Source of the DNA: Gentiana macrophylla
Lineage: Eukaryota > Streptophyta > Magnoliopsida > Gentianales > Gentianaceae
Direction of reading: 5' to 3'
Assembly: GCA_026214975.1 (NCBI GenBank)
Contig: CM047806.1
Location: 54,267,947 to 54,331,946, forward strand
DNA: 64,000 bases
In this document: piece by piece, positions 47,995 to 62,166 of the stretch
Position numbering within the stretch: position 1 is the stretch's first letter
How the letters are laid out: every line of letters begins with the position of its first letter
Position numbers and translations under genes: made by a program
The notes under the pieces: model-generated
Told to the model about the DNA's origin: nothing
The model's input: only the letters and a program-made list of their open reading frames with translations
Database searches by the model: none

Positions 47995-50900
47995 CCATGA
48001 TACACGGCTGCACCAAGCACAACCTGAATAGACTTAAGCATCATTGGCAGCAAGAAGGTAATTACAAGGTTTACACCTCGTAGCCTTTATCCATCAACTT
48101 AGCTTAACTAGCAATCATATTACTATCCACATCAGCCTTTCATAAAGACATGCTACACCTCCCAGAGACATTCCCTTTAGGTAAGACAGACTAAGTTCAT
48201 AACCCGATTATCACACATGGAATCCACTTTGGACACTATGGCTTCAAGCCATATCTCTTAATATTTCCTTTCAAGCATTCTTACATAAGTCATGAGATCT
48301 TCATTCTTTAAGATGAACACACCAGTAGCCCTTTTAGGCATGTGGTTATCTGTAGACTCATAGAATACTTGAGTGCACTGAGCAGTGTTCTACACCTCAT
48401 CAGTATGTGGCGCCTACTCACATTCCGATGGTTGAATATATCTTTGTGGTCCTCAAACTCTTCTGAGATCTCATTCACTCCAACTGTTTCTTTTGGAAGA
48501 AACACTTCCTCTGGAAAACAGCATGTCTGGAGACAAACACTTTTGCTCCGCGGGTAAGTAAATAATATACATCGTACTTGCCTAGATAATCCACAAAGTT
48601 ACATATGTCATACTAGGCTCCAAGTCTTTTTGACATTGCATGCTCGCTAGAAGCATGGCAACCCTATATCATCGGTTAAGATGGATTTGATGTCATCGTC
48701 CTACATATATGATATGGAATTCATTCAACCTTTATTCTTTGGAACTTGGTTAAGCATATGTCTTAAATAAGGGCACTATCACAAAATGGGTAAGGGATAC
48801 TTTGCATGGCTTGCAACGTACCTTTATCGTATAAAGTGCTATTTCCATTTTAGAAACACAATCTAACTGCGTATCCCAAATGGTATCCTTTAAGGGAGAA
48901 TCTGATTCCTTTTCAGACAACTTTTGAAACACCCTTCAGGTATTAATTGCTTCAAACCAATTGAAGATTAATACCTAAGTTGTTTACCAATCTCATATTC
49001 GTACCAGCTCGAGCTTTTCGGGCACTCCGAATTATGTAATTCACTAAGTACATTCAACTATTTCTAAAATAGTCTAAGAGAGTAATAAACAATAATATCA
49101 TTTGTGGTATTAATTGTCATAAGCCAACAAATATCAATATTTTAGGCATTAGTCAAATCTTCTAGAATTTATAACCTTTTCATAAACGTGTATTTTAGTC
49201 ACCTTTTAAATAAGATACGTATTACCCATATGATTCATAATCAAATAGTTCAGACATCATCATAATGACATCATCATCTAGAACAACCACAAAATATCAA
49301 GGATAACAACCATACAAACATTTGGTTGAGATTTCATCACCTATGTCGACTATATAGTGATTTGAATCTAGTATGTTAGATTCAAAGACTAACAACTTTA
49401 TTGGAATACCATTTATTCCTTACAATTGAATTTGTCCATTAAATCCTAATAGATAACTGAAATCATGTTCTTCATAAGAATCAGAACACAATAACATTTA
49501 TTTAGTTCCTAAATCAGTTTACTAGATTCAGAATACAATATGGTAAATCTTGCAACGTTTGCTTCAATTTTCATATCTTAGGATATTTTGCACTTACTCT
49601 TTCTAATTCAATCGTAATCGTAATATATCATATATCTAAAAGTTGACTTGAGCTTAGATAGATTTATCTCAACTTAGAGACTTCGATAAGTTCTCTATTC
49701 AAACACATGCCCTGACTTTCCTTTTAATCCCTTAAGCACTTGTAAATATTTATTAGCTTAGTCTTCATAAGACTTAAGAAAAACCACAAGAGCTATGTTT
49801 TGAATTTTCTTTCATAAAGAAAATCCAAAGTTTATTAGATAGTCTATTTAACCTTTTGAATCATATACAAAACATGCACTATTTAATTTACCTTCAAGCA
49901 ATGATTAAAGAATTAAGTCGATACTCAAATCTTACAATTTTGAAAACAACCTTTCCAAAATTGTTGTGATCGTTCTCATTCAACGCATCTGTTTGAATTA
50001 ATTGTCATCTCATGACAGAACAACCCATTGGATATCGTCGTATCCAATATATGATTAATTCGTTGAAACACATTTCAAGTGATTTGATCATATCATGAGC
50101 TTCCGTTTTGACTAGTAATTAAAGTCTTAGAGCACTCCATCAAATATGTAGTCTCATTCGTCTCTAACTACTATAACATAGTTTCTCGCATCATTGCTTA
50201 CCTTTAAAAGGATTAAAATTACTTAACTTTATTTGAGAATGTTTCTCAAAAGGTTACAGTCATTTAATTTTGGTTTTAACAATCGAGAAATAAAACATAG
50301 AAATAAAAGTTTGCTAAATCTACAACATAAATAGTGTTGTTGTTTAGAAATGCAAAATAAAAAATGGTCTTTTGGTTTCTGATTTTGTTCCCACTAATCA
50401 ACTACTCCCAAATGACTTTCAAGAATTTTTTCAAAATTCTTTTGTGGCCAAGATCCCATCTAGTTACCCCGATTCCCAACGAGGGCCGATCAACCGGAAT
50501 AATTCGAAGGGTAGGTAACCCTTTACCAATCACATTTCCATGTGACTCTTGGTGGTTGACTAATCAACTACTCCCAAATGACTTTCAAGAATTTTTCCAA
50601 AATTCTTTAGTGGCCAAGATCCCATCTAGTTATCCTGATTCCTGACGAGGGCCGATCAACCGGAATAATTCGAAGGGTAGGTAACCCTTTACCAATCACA
50701 TCTCCATGTGACTCTTGGTGGTATACTAGTCAACTCTTTGACACTTCACATCTCTATATGGTAGTCAACCCCTTGTCTCTAAAATAAGACGGTCCTAACG
50801 AGGTCCAATCACCGCAATATCTTAGTTAAGTCATAACCCAATATTCATGAGATCTCATATTATCTTAGCTCAATAATAACGATATACCCGAGGTAGGTTA

Positions 50901-51973
50901 ACTCCCGATGAGGGCCGATCAGTTGGATCCAAATAATGGCTCTTCACCGTCATTATAAAACCGGGAGACAAAATCTTGACTTGATTTTTGTTGTGGGAGT
51001 AATTTATATAAATATATTCACTTAATTAATTTTTATTTTAATTACGGTATCATCATAACGTATCTATCTGTATAGACATGGATCCTACACATTCATCTAG
51101 ATCATGCCTAGTCATGCATCTATCGTATCGTATAAGATAAATACATGCACAAAATAAATAAATGCGTAAAGTAACTGGTATGATCATGGACTTTCCCTAT
51201 GCGCGGTTTTGAATACAAACTGACGAAACCACAGGTCACAAATCAAGGGTAACTGCAACCGTCAACAAGATCTCCATGTCTTCTTTCTTTGGCCTCCATC
51301 TTCTGCTCCATTCTTGTTACATTAAATTTATCTAAAAAAATACGCCAGGCGCACAGGGGGAGCTAACGGGAATGGGATAAATGCAGAAAATAAACTAGGC
51401 TCGTTTTTCATAACGGCCTAGGACAAAAATTTAAACCAAGGAAAAATTTAAATCATTCACATCTATCATATTGGTCGAGTCCATGAACAATCGGGGTCCA
51501 TATAATCATATTATATCTACAATATCTAATTCATACAATAAAATCTTATGAAAAAGATAAAATCTAAAAATTACCAACTTGCGTCTTTTCTTATCAAACC
51601 AATCAACTAATTAACATTTAATCAATTAAATGATTTCAATTGAAATAAAATTAACGATTTCTATTTTAATTTCATTAATTAGAACTATTCTAAAATAGAA
51701 TAAAAATAAAATATGTCTGTTCTATTTTCTTTCCTTTTAGTTCCTAACCAAAAGGAATGCATTTGGTTTTCAAAACCAAAAGGCATTGACCTAGACCATT
51801 ACCAAATATATTTCGTAAAGGCCTAGGTTAACCTTAAAGAGATGGATTTTGTTTCCTAAACCAAAAGGCATCGCTAGGTCATTACCAAATATTTGATAAA
51901 GGCTTAAGTTAACCTTAGATCCACAAAAGCGGAACATAGGTACTATTTTACTCAACAAATTGAGTAATGTCAT
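47995..51973 (-). pseudogene. pol: Copia gag-pol remnant, heavily decayed
   Basis: The identification comes from the end next to the 39-kb block. Read on the minus strand, about 48300-47995 contain WLEAIVSKVDSMCDN and MLKSIQVVLGAAVYHG, recognisable as copia reverse transcriptase blocks (family: WLEAM-SEMDSMYDN and AML-SIRILLAIAAYHD). A short open stretch at 48308-48505 with FLPKETVG fits the linker before the reverse transcriptase. Nothing convincing for protease or integrase survives between 48600 and 50300. The part beyond 50300 should be gag but shows no zinc knuckle. The element has lost several hundred codons through deletion and decay. Confidence 0.6.
50393..50724. repeat. 166-bp tandem duplication inside the copia remnant
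   Basis: Two adjacent copies of about 166 bp (50393-50558 and 50559-50724) differ at only a few bases. Each contains CGAGGGCCGATCAACCGGAA and CATGTGACTCTTGGTGG. The high identity shows that the duplication is younger than the general decay around it. Confidence 0.8.
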
Positions 51974-52099
51974 TTGGCATCCCAAATAAATTTTCTTACT
52001 CTCTCTTCTTTCTCTCTGGTCTTCTCTCCCATTGTGCTAGCCGTTTGGCTTCCCTATCCTCTCAACCGCTCCTCTCGATCGCTTCATTTTTTCATTTCC

Positions 52100-53101
52100 A
52101 TGAAGGAATCTAGCCGGATTCCTCCTACCCCTATGGAGGAGGAGGACAATATGCGAAGAACATCAAAGAAAGTTAAAGTCGGAGAGGAAATCAATTCGCC
52201 TCTGACCCCCAATGCAGACATGCTGCAAAATGCTGAAGAGACGTTTTCCAAAGATCCAAATCAAATGGACGCCCTTAGAGAAGGAGCAACAGAAGCAGAT
52301 TTGAATCCAAAAAGATCATATAGTGAGGCTTTGGGAGGATCCAAGAAGTAGAACCCTAATCCGCCGATTGAGTTCAATGAAAGATTAATGAATCTAGACG
52401 GACTACACATCGAGCCACCAAATGAGAAAAATCCATACCCATACATCTGTATCGATCCTGAATACAAATTCAGGATGCAAGCAAAATGGAAAGATGCAAT
52501 CATCCTGAAAATGATGGGCAGGTCTGTCTTGTACAATATTTTTTATTCGCGGTTAGTGAAAATGTGGGGTTTGAAAGATGATTTTGAACTTCTCGATATT
52601 GGACATAATTACTATATTTTTAAAACTGAGGATGAATTTACTCGCATGAAAGTTTTGACTGAAGGACCTTGGATAATTAATGGATGTTATCTTGTCCCAA
52701 GGATTTGGAAACCAGGGTTCATCCCCTCTAAGGACAAGATAACATCAACAATTGCTTGGGTAAGGATTTCAAAACTTTCTGCTGAATACTGTAAAGAAAA
52801 ATGTATGTCTGTTATTGGGAAATTGTTGGGTAGACCTATTAAGGTTGATCATCACATCTATCATTCTACTAGGGGTGGATTTGCTAAGATATGTGTGGAA
52901 TTGGATTGTACTACACCTTTGAACACCTTTGTAGACATTGATGATGCCCTATATAAGGTAGAGTATGAGCACATGGTTGTTATATGTTATGACAGTGGTA
53001 CCGTAGGACATAGGAAAGACTTATGTCCCAAAAACATCTTTAAGCATCTAGAGAAAAAAAAAATTAGAGGAGGAAGGTATAGTTGTTATAGGAATGAATG
53101 A
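52100..53101 (+). pseudogene. LINE ORF1, DUF4283 domain and zinc knuckle
   Basis: The ATG at 52100 opens an N-terminal region with KRSYSEALGG, typical of plant LINE ORF1. An in-frame TAG is at 52349-52351. The DUF4283 domain follows (KWKDAIILKMMGRSV, GPWIINGCYLVPRIWKP), then IAWVRISKLSAEY. The knuckle reads CYDSGTVGHRKDLC, in which the second Cys of CxxCxxxxHxxxxC is Ser. The frame ends at 53099-53101 after a run of A at about 53055, which has shifted it. The protein would bind LINE RNA. Confidence 0.8.
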
Positions 53102-53928
53102 TAAAGAGATCCAGATAGAGAAAGAGCCCTGGACTACTTCCTATGGACCCTGGATGCAGGTGGGTTACAATAAAAAGAAGAAACCAAACTCGGCAGTCAA
53201 TAAATCATCTAGAAATAGGAGAAATACCTTTTCTGTGTTCCAAGATGAAGATGGCTCTTCCCCTGTGGAACAGGCTACAGATGCACAATTAGAGAATAAG
53301 GATGGTACCCCTATCCATGTAGCCTCAAACCAAGTGATGAGAGATAAGAATCCTAACAGTCAAGGACAAAGTAATAAGAATCTTTCCCAGAAAAAAGCTA
53401 GTAACACTAGCTCAGCTAAAGCTAATAACCCTGAATCTGGAGTTGAGGGCATTAAAGGCACAAGTGGACAAAAAAAAAGGGATTCAAAATAATAATGGTG
53501 AGAGAAATACATCTGGCAGTAATAAAGGAGATTCTTTTACCCATCTTGGGTCCAAGAATCAGACCAAGACTCCTATATCTACTACCTTGCAGTCTCCAAG
53601 ATGGAAAGAAGCTGTTGAAATAGCCAATAATTCTAAACAGAAAAAGAATTCTAAATCAAAAGATCCAAAACCCCATGATCCTCCTTTTGTTGAGTATGGA
53701 AAATCTCTTATGGCACAGATCCATAGTAGTGGCAGATCTGCTACTAATAGAGGGAGTGGAAAGTTGTGTGATGATGGAGTTAGTGCACAGGACCACAGAC
53801 TTCTATCTAGTGCTAGAGAAGAGGAAGTTGGAGATAGTATGGACCTTGAACCTGCTCCTCTTGGGACTGAAGAATCCAGATCTGGACTTCCTAGTGAAGT
53901 TAGATCTTATCTCTTTCACCTCATTTGA
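53094..53928 (+). pseudogene. LINE ORF1, C-terminal tail
   Basis: Two overlapping frames (53094-53492 and 53443-53928) continue ORF1. The first opens with the conserved YGPWMQVGYNKKKK. The change of frame coincides with a run of nine A at about 53469-53478. The tail is Ser/Asn/Lys-rich and low in complexity, as usual in this part of ORF1. It ends about 30 bp before ORF2. Confidence 0.65.
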
Positions 53929-53956
53929 GAGGATCCCCTTTTGCCACACCGGTTTA

Positions 53957-54860
53957 ATGAAGATTCTCACTTGGAATTGTAGATGTGCTGGCTCCAAAGA
54001 TTTTAGGAGACACATCAAAGAACTTATCAGATGTCACAAACCTGAGATTGTGATTCTTATTGAGACTAAACTTCAAGTTAAGAAAGCTTTAAAAGTTATC
54101 TCTAAGATTGGTCTTGGGGGTACCTTTCATACTGAACTCGAAGGGATGTCTGGTGGCATTTTGATTCTGTGGAATGATGACCTTGTTAACCTACATCTGT
54201 ATGATTCTTCCCCACACTCCATACACTCCATTGTTTCTGAAAAGGGTCAAAAAGATTGGGTTCTCTCTGCAGCTTATGCTAGATCTGGCCCTCTAAAAAA
54301 AGGCATATATATGGCATAATCTCCATGAAATGAGTACCATTATAGATGTTCCTTGGTTGGTTGCTGGAGATTTCAATGAAGTTGCTTCTTCATCTAAAAA
54401 AATAGGTGGTAGAACACCTTTTAACTCTAGAATCCAGAATTTTAACTCTAATATAGATAGATGTGGGCTTCTTCCTATGGGTTTTAATGGACCATGCTTC
54501 ACTTGGAGTAATCATAGAGATGGTATGTCACACATCCAATAGAGAATTGATAGATGCCTTGCCAAATCTGAGTGGAGGCTTCTCTTCAATAATGTTGAAG
54601 TGACTCATCTTCTAAAGGAATATTCTGATCATCACCCTCTTCTCTTAAATACCAGTTCTTTTACTGCTTATTCCCTTCCTAAACCTTGTAAATTTGAATA
54701 CATATGGACCACTAATGAAGGTTGTAGGGATCTCATTAAAGAGGTCTGGAGTAGGGATAGTCTGGATTCTTCTAAACCCTTATTTATATCTAAGGTTAGA
54801 CTTGTTAACTGGAATAAGAATGAATTCGGTAATGTGTTTTATAAAAAAAAACCTTGCTAG
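53957..54860 (+). pseudogene. LINE ORF2, apurinic-type endonuclease domain
   Basis: The ATG at 53957 gives MKILTWNCRCAGS, the standard start of plant LINE endonucleases. Next come the metal-binding Glu in LIETKL, then GDFNE, and SDHHPLL with the catalytic Asp-His. A shift lies near 54296 (A-run in CTCTAAAAAAAGG), and a TAG stands at 54540 in the middle of the domain. A second A-run near 54842 shifts the frame into the next part. It would nick the target DNA to start reverse transcription. Confidence 0.82.
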
Positions 54861-56872
54861 CTAGACTCAATGGAATTCAAAAGGCCTTAGCTATTAAAAT
54901 GAACCCTTTTCTGATTAACCTACAGAAGGATCTCACTAAGGATTATAATGAGGTTCTTAAACAAAAGGAGATCATTTGGTTTCAGAAGTCTAGGGTTAAT
55001 TGGTTACAATTTGGTGACCTTAACACTAGGTTTTTTCATCTTTCTACTGTTATTAAGAGGAAGAAAAACATGATCACTTCCATTCAAGATATGGATGGTA
55101 AGTGGATTGATGATAATATCTTAGTGCAGGACTTGGCAAGTTCTTATTTTAAGAACTTACTAAACAATTCTGTCTCTAATGTTATTTTTCACCTCCCTGA
55201 AGGTCAAATTCTTACCACTAGGCAGCAACAGTGTCTTACTGGTGAAATTTCCTTGATGGAAATTAAAGCTGCTGTGTTTTCTACTAAGCCCTATAAAAGT
55301 CCAGGTCCTGATGGTTTCCAAGCCTGCTTCTACCAGAAATACTGGGATATTGTTGGTGAAAAGTTGTACCATGATTTTAATGCCTAGTTTAGGGGTGCTC
55401 CTCTAGGTGCTAATATCAACAAAACCTTTTTAGCCCCGATCCCTAAAGTTGACAACCCTTGTAAAGTCCAATAATTCAGACCTATTTCCTTATGCAATAT
55501 GATTTATAAAGTCTATACAAAGGTCTTGGCCTTAAGAATGAAACCCTTCTTGCCTCACTTGATTAGTCCAGTGCAGTGTGGTTTCATATCTAATAGACTG
55601 GCCGGGGATAATGTGCTTATAATCCAAGAGATTCTCCATAAGATCAGGAAATCTAAAAGTAAGAAATGTTACATGGTTATGAAATTGGATATGGAGAAAG
55701 CCTATGATAAAGTCAACTGGAACCTCTTGAGATTCATGTTAAAATATTTCAAGTTCCATATTGACTTTATAGAACCAGTAATGAACTGTGTGACTTCCTC
55801 TGAGTATTCAGTCTTTTGGAATGGCTCTCATTTGCATCCCTTTAAAAGTCATTGAGGTGTGTGACAAGGTGATCCTATGTCACCATAACTTTTTGCCCTT
55901 TACATTGAATATTTATCTATTCTTCTTGACAAAAACACCCAAGATAGCAATTGGAAAGCTTTTCCTGTTGCAAGGGGAGGGCCAAGGATCTCTCATCTTA
56001 GGTTTGCTGATGATCTCCTTATTTTTATTAAAGCAAACAAAAAATGGGTCAGTAAATTGATGAAAGTTCTTAAGGGGTTCTGTGAAGACACTGGACAATC
56101 TTTCAACTTTGAGAAATCTAAACTTTTTTATAATGATAGGATGGATAGAGATATGGCTAGGTTCATTACTAATACCACTGGTATGGGTAGAACTAATGAC
56201 CAAGGCATGTATCTTGGTATCCCTTTGGTTACCGATAGAATCACTAGTAGAAGTTTTTACTTCTTACTGGAAAAAGTTCAAAGAAGACTTTCAGGTTGGA
56301 AAGAAAAAAACCTTACTATTGCTGGAAGACTTACCTTAATCCAATCGGTGACTTGCTCCCTAACCTCTTATGTAATGCAAAGCTGCTGGTTACCCCAAAA
56401 AATTTGTAATGACCTTGATAGATTGAATAGAAACTTCATATGGAAAAGTAATCACGGGAAAGGTATACATCTCCTGAATTGGGATACAGTGGATAAACCT
56501 AAGGATTTAGGAGGTCTGGGGATAAGAAAGGCTAGAGATAGTAATGTGGCTTTTCTAGAAAAAGTGGGAGCTGATCTGATGAATAAATCAGACTCTCTCT
56601 GGGCCACTGTCTTAAAATCCATTTACCTCCAAGATGTTGACATGATGGAGAGTACCTTAAGGCTCATTGACTCCCCTTCTTGGAAAGGTATTGTTAGGGC
56701 CTTTTCCATGATTAAGGGAGGCTTTGGCTGGAGAATTGGTAATGGTACTAATGTTTCCTTGTGGTTTGATATCTGGGTGGGGGATAATACCTTAGAAGAA
56801 AAACTTGATGGAAATATTTGCCTGATTGATTTGAATAAGAGGGTTTTTGATATTATTTTTTATGGTTCCTAG
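54854..56872 (+). pseudogene. LINE ORF2, reverse transcriptase domain
   Basis: The frame is single throughout but carries stops at about 55385, 55472, 55853, 55862 and nearby. Visible blocks are WLQFGDLNTRFFH, SPGPDGFQACFYQKYW, FRPISLCNMIYKV, LDMEKAYDKVNW, QGDPMSP and the catalytic FADD at 56003-56014. The later blocks LGIPLVTDR and GRLTLIQSVTCSLTSYVMQ follow, then the thumb region to 56872. Stops often fall at codons one step from Trp, Gln or Arg. It would copy LINE RNA at the nicked target. Confidence 0.87.
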
Positions 56873-57021
56873 GAGTTCTCTAACATATCTACTGACATTC
56901 CTGATAGATATGTTAAAGAAAACCTATTGCAAAATGTACTAACTTTTCTGATTGCAGGATCTGGAGGGACCACAAGTCTGGGATCTATACTGCTAAATGG
57001 GTTACAATGCCTTAATTAAAG

Positions 57022-57963
57022 ATGCTACGGGTTCTACTATTCCTTTCTCTAACTGGAAACTTTTATGGAAACCCTCATAAAACCAAGTTTTTTGCCTTTC
57101 TGGTTTGTCATAATAAAGTCTTAACTAATACTCCTGGAGTTAGAAGATGTATTACTAACAATAGCATTTGTGAGAGATGTTGTAGACAAGAAAAGAGTCT
57201 TATTCATCTTTTAAGGGACTGTCCCTGGGCTAAAAGAATTTGGAAATCTAGTGACTGTCTTTCTCACTTCTTCAACCCCCAGTTGCCTTTACATGAATGG
57301 ATCAAACATAACATTATATCTAAGGACATTTTGAGGAATGAGAAATACGTTGGACCTAAAAATACTTTATTTCTTTTCACCATCTGGCAAATATGGAAGA
57401 TAGAAATGCTTTTATTTTTTATAGAAAAAGAATCACCTATTTGGAATCTACAACTTCCATTTTATTTTGTGCTAATGAATATGCTACAGTATGTTGCCCT
57501 AATACCTTGTCGTCTACTTTGAAGGAACCTCAATGGATCTGTTAAGAATCACCATATCTGGGATGGCTTAAGTGAACACTGATGCTAGTGTTATCAACCC
57601 TGATGTGAATGGCATAGAAGACATTGCTATAGGAGGAGTCTTCAGGGATTGAGATGGCGTATGGGTGAAAGGATTTGTAGGAGCTATGAGCGGGAATACC
57701 ATCTTTATTGAGGAGCTGATGGCGATTAGGGAAGACCTTATGCTTGTAAAAGACTTTGGAGTCCCTGTAGTTTGGGTTGAATTTGACTCCCTTGCAGCTG
57801 TGACTGCCATCAACAATAGAAGCAAATAAAGATAGCATGTCCATCATTGAAGACATTTACATGATGAAGGAGCTGGATTGGGAAGTGCAGATAACTTTCA
57901 GACACCGTGAAGCTAATAGGGTGGCTGATAGACTTGCCAAAATGGGCCATGACAGCATGAGAT
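57022..57963 (+). pseudogene. LINE ORF2, zf-RVT and RNase H domains
   Basis: The zf-RVT block is CERCCRQEKSLIHLLRDCPWA (positions about 57170-57235), preceded by LTGNFYGNPHKTKFFAFLV. After the stop at 57520 an RNase H of the RVT_3 type is read from about 57570: NTDAS, then EELMAIRED, EFDSLAAV and HREANRVADRLAKMG. The acidic residues D, E and D are all present. Stops and one shift near 57825 break it. A C-terminal RNase H is found in many plant L1-type LINEs, so its presence is a lineage feature. Confidence 0.75.
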
Positions 57964-58121
57964 GAGTTACTATTCTAGAAGACCCTCCAAGTGAGGCTGC
58001 TGATCTTCTTGCAGATGACATGAGGGGAGTTCAACTCCCTAAGGTTTAGTTCTTTTGTTCCCCTCCCCCCCTCCCCATTTAGGCCTTTGGGCTCTTCATG
58101 TAACAAAAAAAAATTGGCATC

Positions 58122-58447
58122 ACAATGGTCCAAACTATTTGAACAATTGGTTAGCCACATGGTATCAACTAAACAAAGAGATTTTCTATGTACCATAAAG
58201 AATCACAAAAACACATAAAAACAAAATTTCGGGGTTCCACCAAAACTACCGGTCGACCGCCCAAGGATAGCTGACGTCGCCAGCGTATTTTCGGTGGGGG
58301 TGCCGCCGCCGGTCGGCCGAGCACCCCAAGCCACCGATGAATTCAATTATTTTTTTTGTTTTTTGTTTCGTGAAGACATTTCAATAACTACTACGCAAAT
58401 TAACTAATGCTTATTGCTTAAGATCGAAGACCGCTCCGATACCACTG
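58122..58447 (-). other. Copia leader with primer binding site
   Basis: Read on the minus strand, TGGTATCGGAGC (58435-58446) stands one base inside the 5' LTR. It differs by one base from the usual copia initiator-Met site TGGTATCAGAGC. The leader runs to the LINE insertion. A GC-rich stretch at 58245-58335 is unusual against the AT-rich surroundings. No coding sequence is seen here. Confidence 0.75.
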
Positions 58448-59986
<1,539 letters not shown>

Positions 59987-60032
59987 GGTCAATTGATCAC
60001 CTAGTTCATGAACACACACACAACACTCATCA
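59987..60032 (-). repeat. Truncated LTR start of the right-hand gypsy element
   Basis: On the minus strand, TGATGAGTG follows directly after a polypurine tract, as an LTR start should. Only about 46 bp remain before copia LTR sequence. The segment is an inverted partner of 63703-63738. Confidence 0.5.
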
Positions 60033-60050
60033 ACCACCCCCCACTTAGCG

Positions 60051-60070
60051 TTTGCTCGCCCTCGAGCAAA
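60051..60070 (-). promoter_or_regulatory. Pre-PPT hairpin of the right-hand element
   Basis: TTTGCTCG and CGAGCAAA form an eight-base-pair stem around a four-base loop (AGGG on the transcribed strand). The purine tract and LTR start follow at 60050-60033. Confidence 0.6.
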
Positions 60071-61474
60071 ATGAGCATTTTAAAAGAATCCAAAGAGTCA
60101 ACGTTACATGCGTAGGTCAAGCCAATCACACATCAATGATAACTGACAAGCAAATGAGTAAATATATGCCACTTAACCATTCCTTATCAAACAAACGAGG
60201 TATGTGTGTGAATAGCTTCTCCTACATTTACCACGGTTTACCGGTTTGGATTATGGATGCTAGGTCATTGGGACTACACCATAGGCTCATACTTCATAAG
60301 CATCTCCACTAATCGAGGCCAAACCGAGGCTAAGCAAGGTCAAGTAGGACTTGAAAGGTTGTAGCGTTAGGCTAGGGACAGGGCTAACCGAAGGGAATTT
60401 CTGGGGAATAAACAACAAAGAGATAAAAACGAGCAAGCTCAATCATGGGGTATAACAATACAAAACGTAGCTAGCTCCACCCTTCTCTAGCTCAAAAAGA
60501 AACTAGAAACATGATCCAAGAAATAAAATGCCATATTGCACTATGTCTCAAGTGTAACGAGGCAAAAATGTATAAAAAATCATGTTTCTTCACTAAAATC
60601 TCATCCCAACCACCAACATCACATACTAAATTAATACATGAGTCCCATACATTTGGCTTTCTTTGACTCAACCTTTTATTTTCCTTTCATTTCTTCTTCT
60701 TCTTTTTTTCTTCTTTTTTTTTCTTTTTTTTTTTTTGATTTTGAACTTGAATTTTTATTAGGTTTGAGCCAAAGGCCATCACATACACATAAAATGAATC
60801 GAGCTCCTACCCTCCAATATCATGAAATAGCTCATAAAAACACCAACTCCTCTCAACATACACACCACTCTGCCACCCCACACTTGCCTAAGCATGTGTG
60901 ATAAAAAGAAAAGATTAAGCTCAACTCGTAGGGTGTTCAAGGGAATGTAGACCACAAATAAGGCTCAAGGGTCGGGTAATTACAGGCTAAATAACGAAGG
61001 CTAAGTGTCGGATGGGGGTCTAACCATCCTATCAAGGATTAGAGGGGTTACTGTGGAATATGTCACGGGATGGCTATTTGGCTCTGGTTAGGTCAAAGAA
61101 ACGCCATAACTGTCATCCCAAACTCTACCAAGGTCGGCCCTTCTATTTCATCTCGAAGTTAATGATATGAGTTCTAGGTAGAAGAATTGTGCCTAAGTCT
61201 ACCATAATCGGTCACTAGTTACCACGGTTCATGAAATCGAAGCTATGCGTGCGTGAAAATCCCATTTCCAAGATAAGGTAGTAAGCCAAGTAACATGCAT
61301 TCAAACATTCACTACACCGTTTATCCTATCAATGTGAGGCTCACATACGAATGCAATATCAAGTCCATGGAATTTTTAAAAAGTGCTCAAATTTTGCTAG
61401 AGAAGTGACCAAACACTAAGCATACAACACAATGGCTAAAATATCAATGAAGCACATATCATAGCTAAGCCTAC

Positions 61475-61511
61475 CACCCCTCCACTTTAAATGCAACACT
61501 GTCCTCAGTGT
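61475..61511 (-). promoter_or_regulatory. Inner hairpin-polypurine module of the right-hand element
   Basis: On the minus strand an ACACTG/CAGTGT stem with loop AGGA (61496-61511) is followed by AAAGTGGAGGGG. The stem differs in sequence from the stems at 26518 and 23247, but loop and order are the same. Confidence 0.5.
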
Positions 61512-61918
61512 GTGAATGAAAAAGGAAAGAAGGCTTAGCTTAACCCGGCAGAAAGGCGCAAACCATGTACGTGACAGATCCATGAAAGTTCCACTTGAAT
61601 ACCTGAAGTAATGAGACAAAAATACCAAGAAAATGCATGCACGGGGAACAGCCACCGTGCCAAAAGCAAGCAACAAATATCGAGATATAATAAAAGAACG
61701 CAAAATCACATACACGATCATATGAAACCAAAAAGGGGAACCGACTCGGGGCGTATGCGATGCAAAAACAATCAAACAAGTAAAACAACATCCATGCAAA
61801 AAGATACGAGCCAACAACGGATCGAAGAAAAAAACCACTCAAAAACGGTACCCATACCCCCAAAGTATCGCCCTAGATCACTCCTAGCACCAAAAACTAT
61901 GGCACAAACAGAGAAATG

Positions 61919-61965
61919 GTGGGTTGCCTCCCCCGAGCGCCTTTGTTTTACGTCATTGGCTTGAC
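61919..61965 (-). other. Double-hairpin element, copy 3
   Basis: On the minus strand, hairpin 1 is GTCA-AGCCAA-TGAC and hairpin 2 is GGGGG-AGGCAA-CCCAC with one mismatch. The linker ends AAAGGCGCT. In hairpin 1 the closing G:C of copies 1 and 2 has become A:T on both sides. Confidence 0.6.
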
Positions 61966-62166
61966 TTATTACGAAACTTAAAGAAAAGCAACAAAACACG
62001 TGTGGAATGAAAGAAAAAAATCACACATCTTTTGCTCAAAAGCCTCAAGAACATGGCAATTAAAAAAAAAACTTTCATCCACTTTTATTTTTTAACAAAA
62101 ATAAAAACATCTATCTAAAACATTCTAAGTTTAAGTCCTTAGTTCGACTTTCTACCCGCAACAATG

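Larger units (their letters stand above)
51982..58113 (+). mobile_element. L1-type plant LINE with target duplication
   Basis: The 6.1-kb element has ORF1, endonuclease, reverse transcriptase, zf-RVT and RNase H in order and ends in nine A residues (58105-58113). TTGGCATC is present at 51974-51981 and again at 58114-58121. It lies within the leader/gag region of the minus-strand copia element. A pyrimidine-rich 5' end (TTACTCTCTCTTCTTTCTCTC) suggests that it is near full length. Stops and A-run shifts make it inactive as read. Confidence 0.9.

Noticed and set aside
60638..60901. Phe/Ser-rich open frame over a T-tract
   Set aside because: It is a low-complexity translation of a pyrimidine run with no homologous motif, antisense to the element.
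61416..61999. Overlapping minus-strand frames with hydrophobic stretches
   Set aside because: They overlap the double hairpin and inner purine module, have no ATG-supported domain, and the hydrophobicity comes from T-rich composition.
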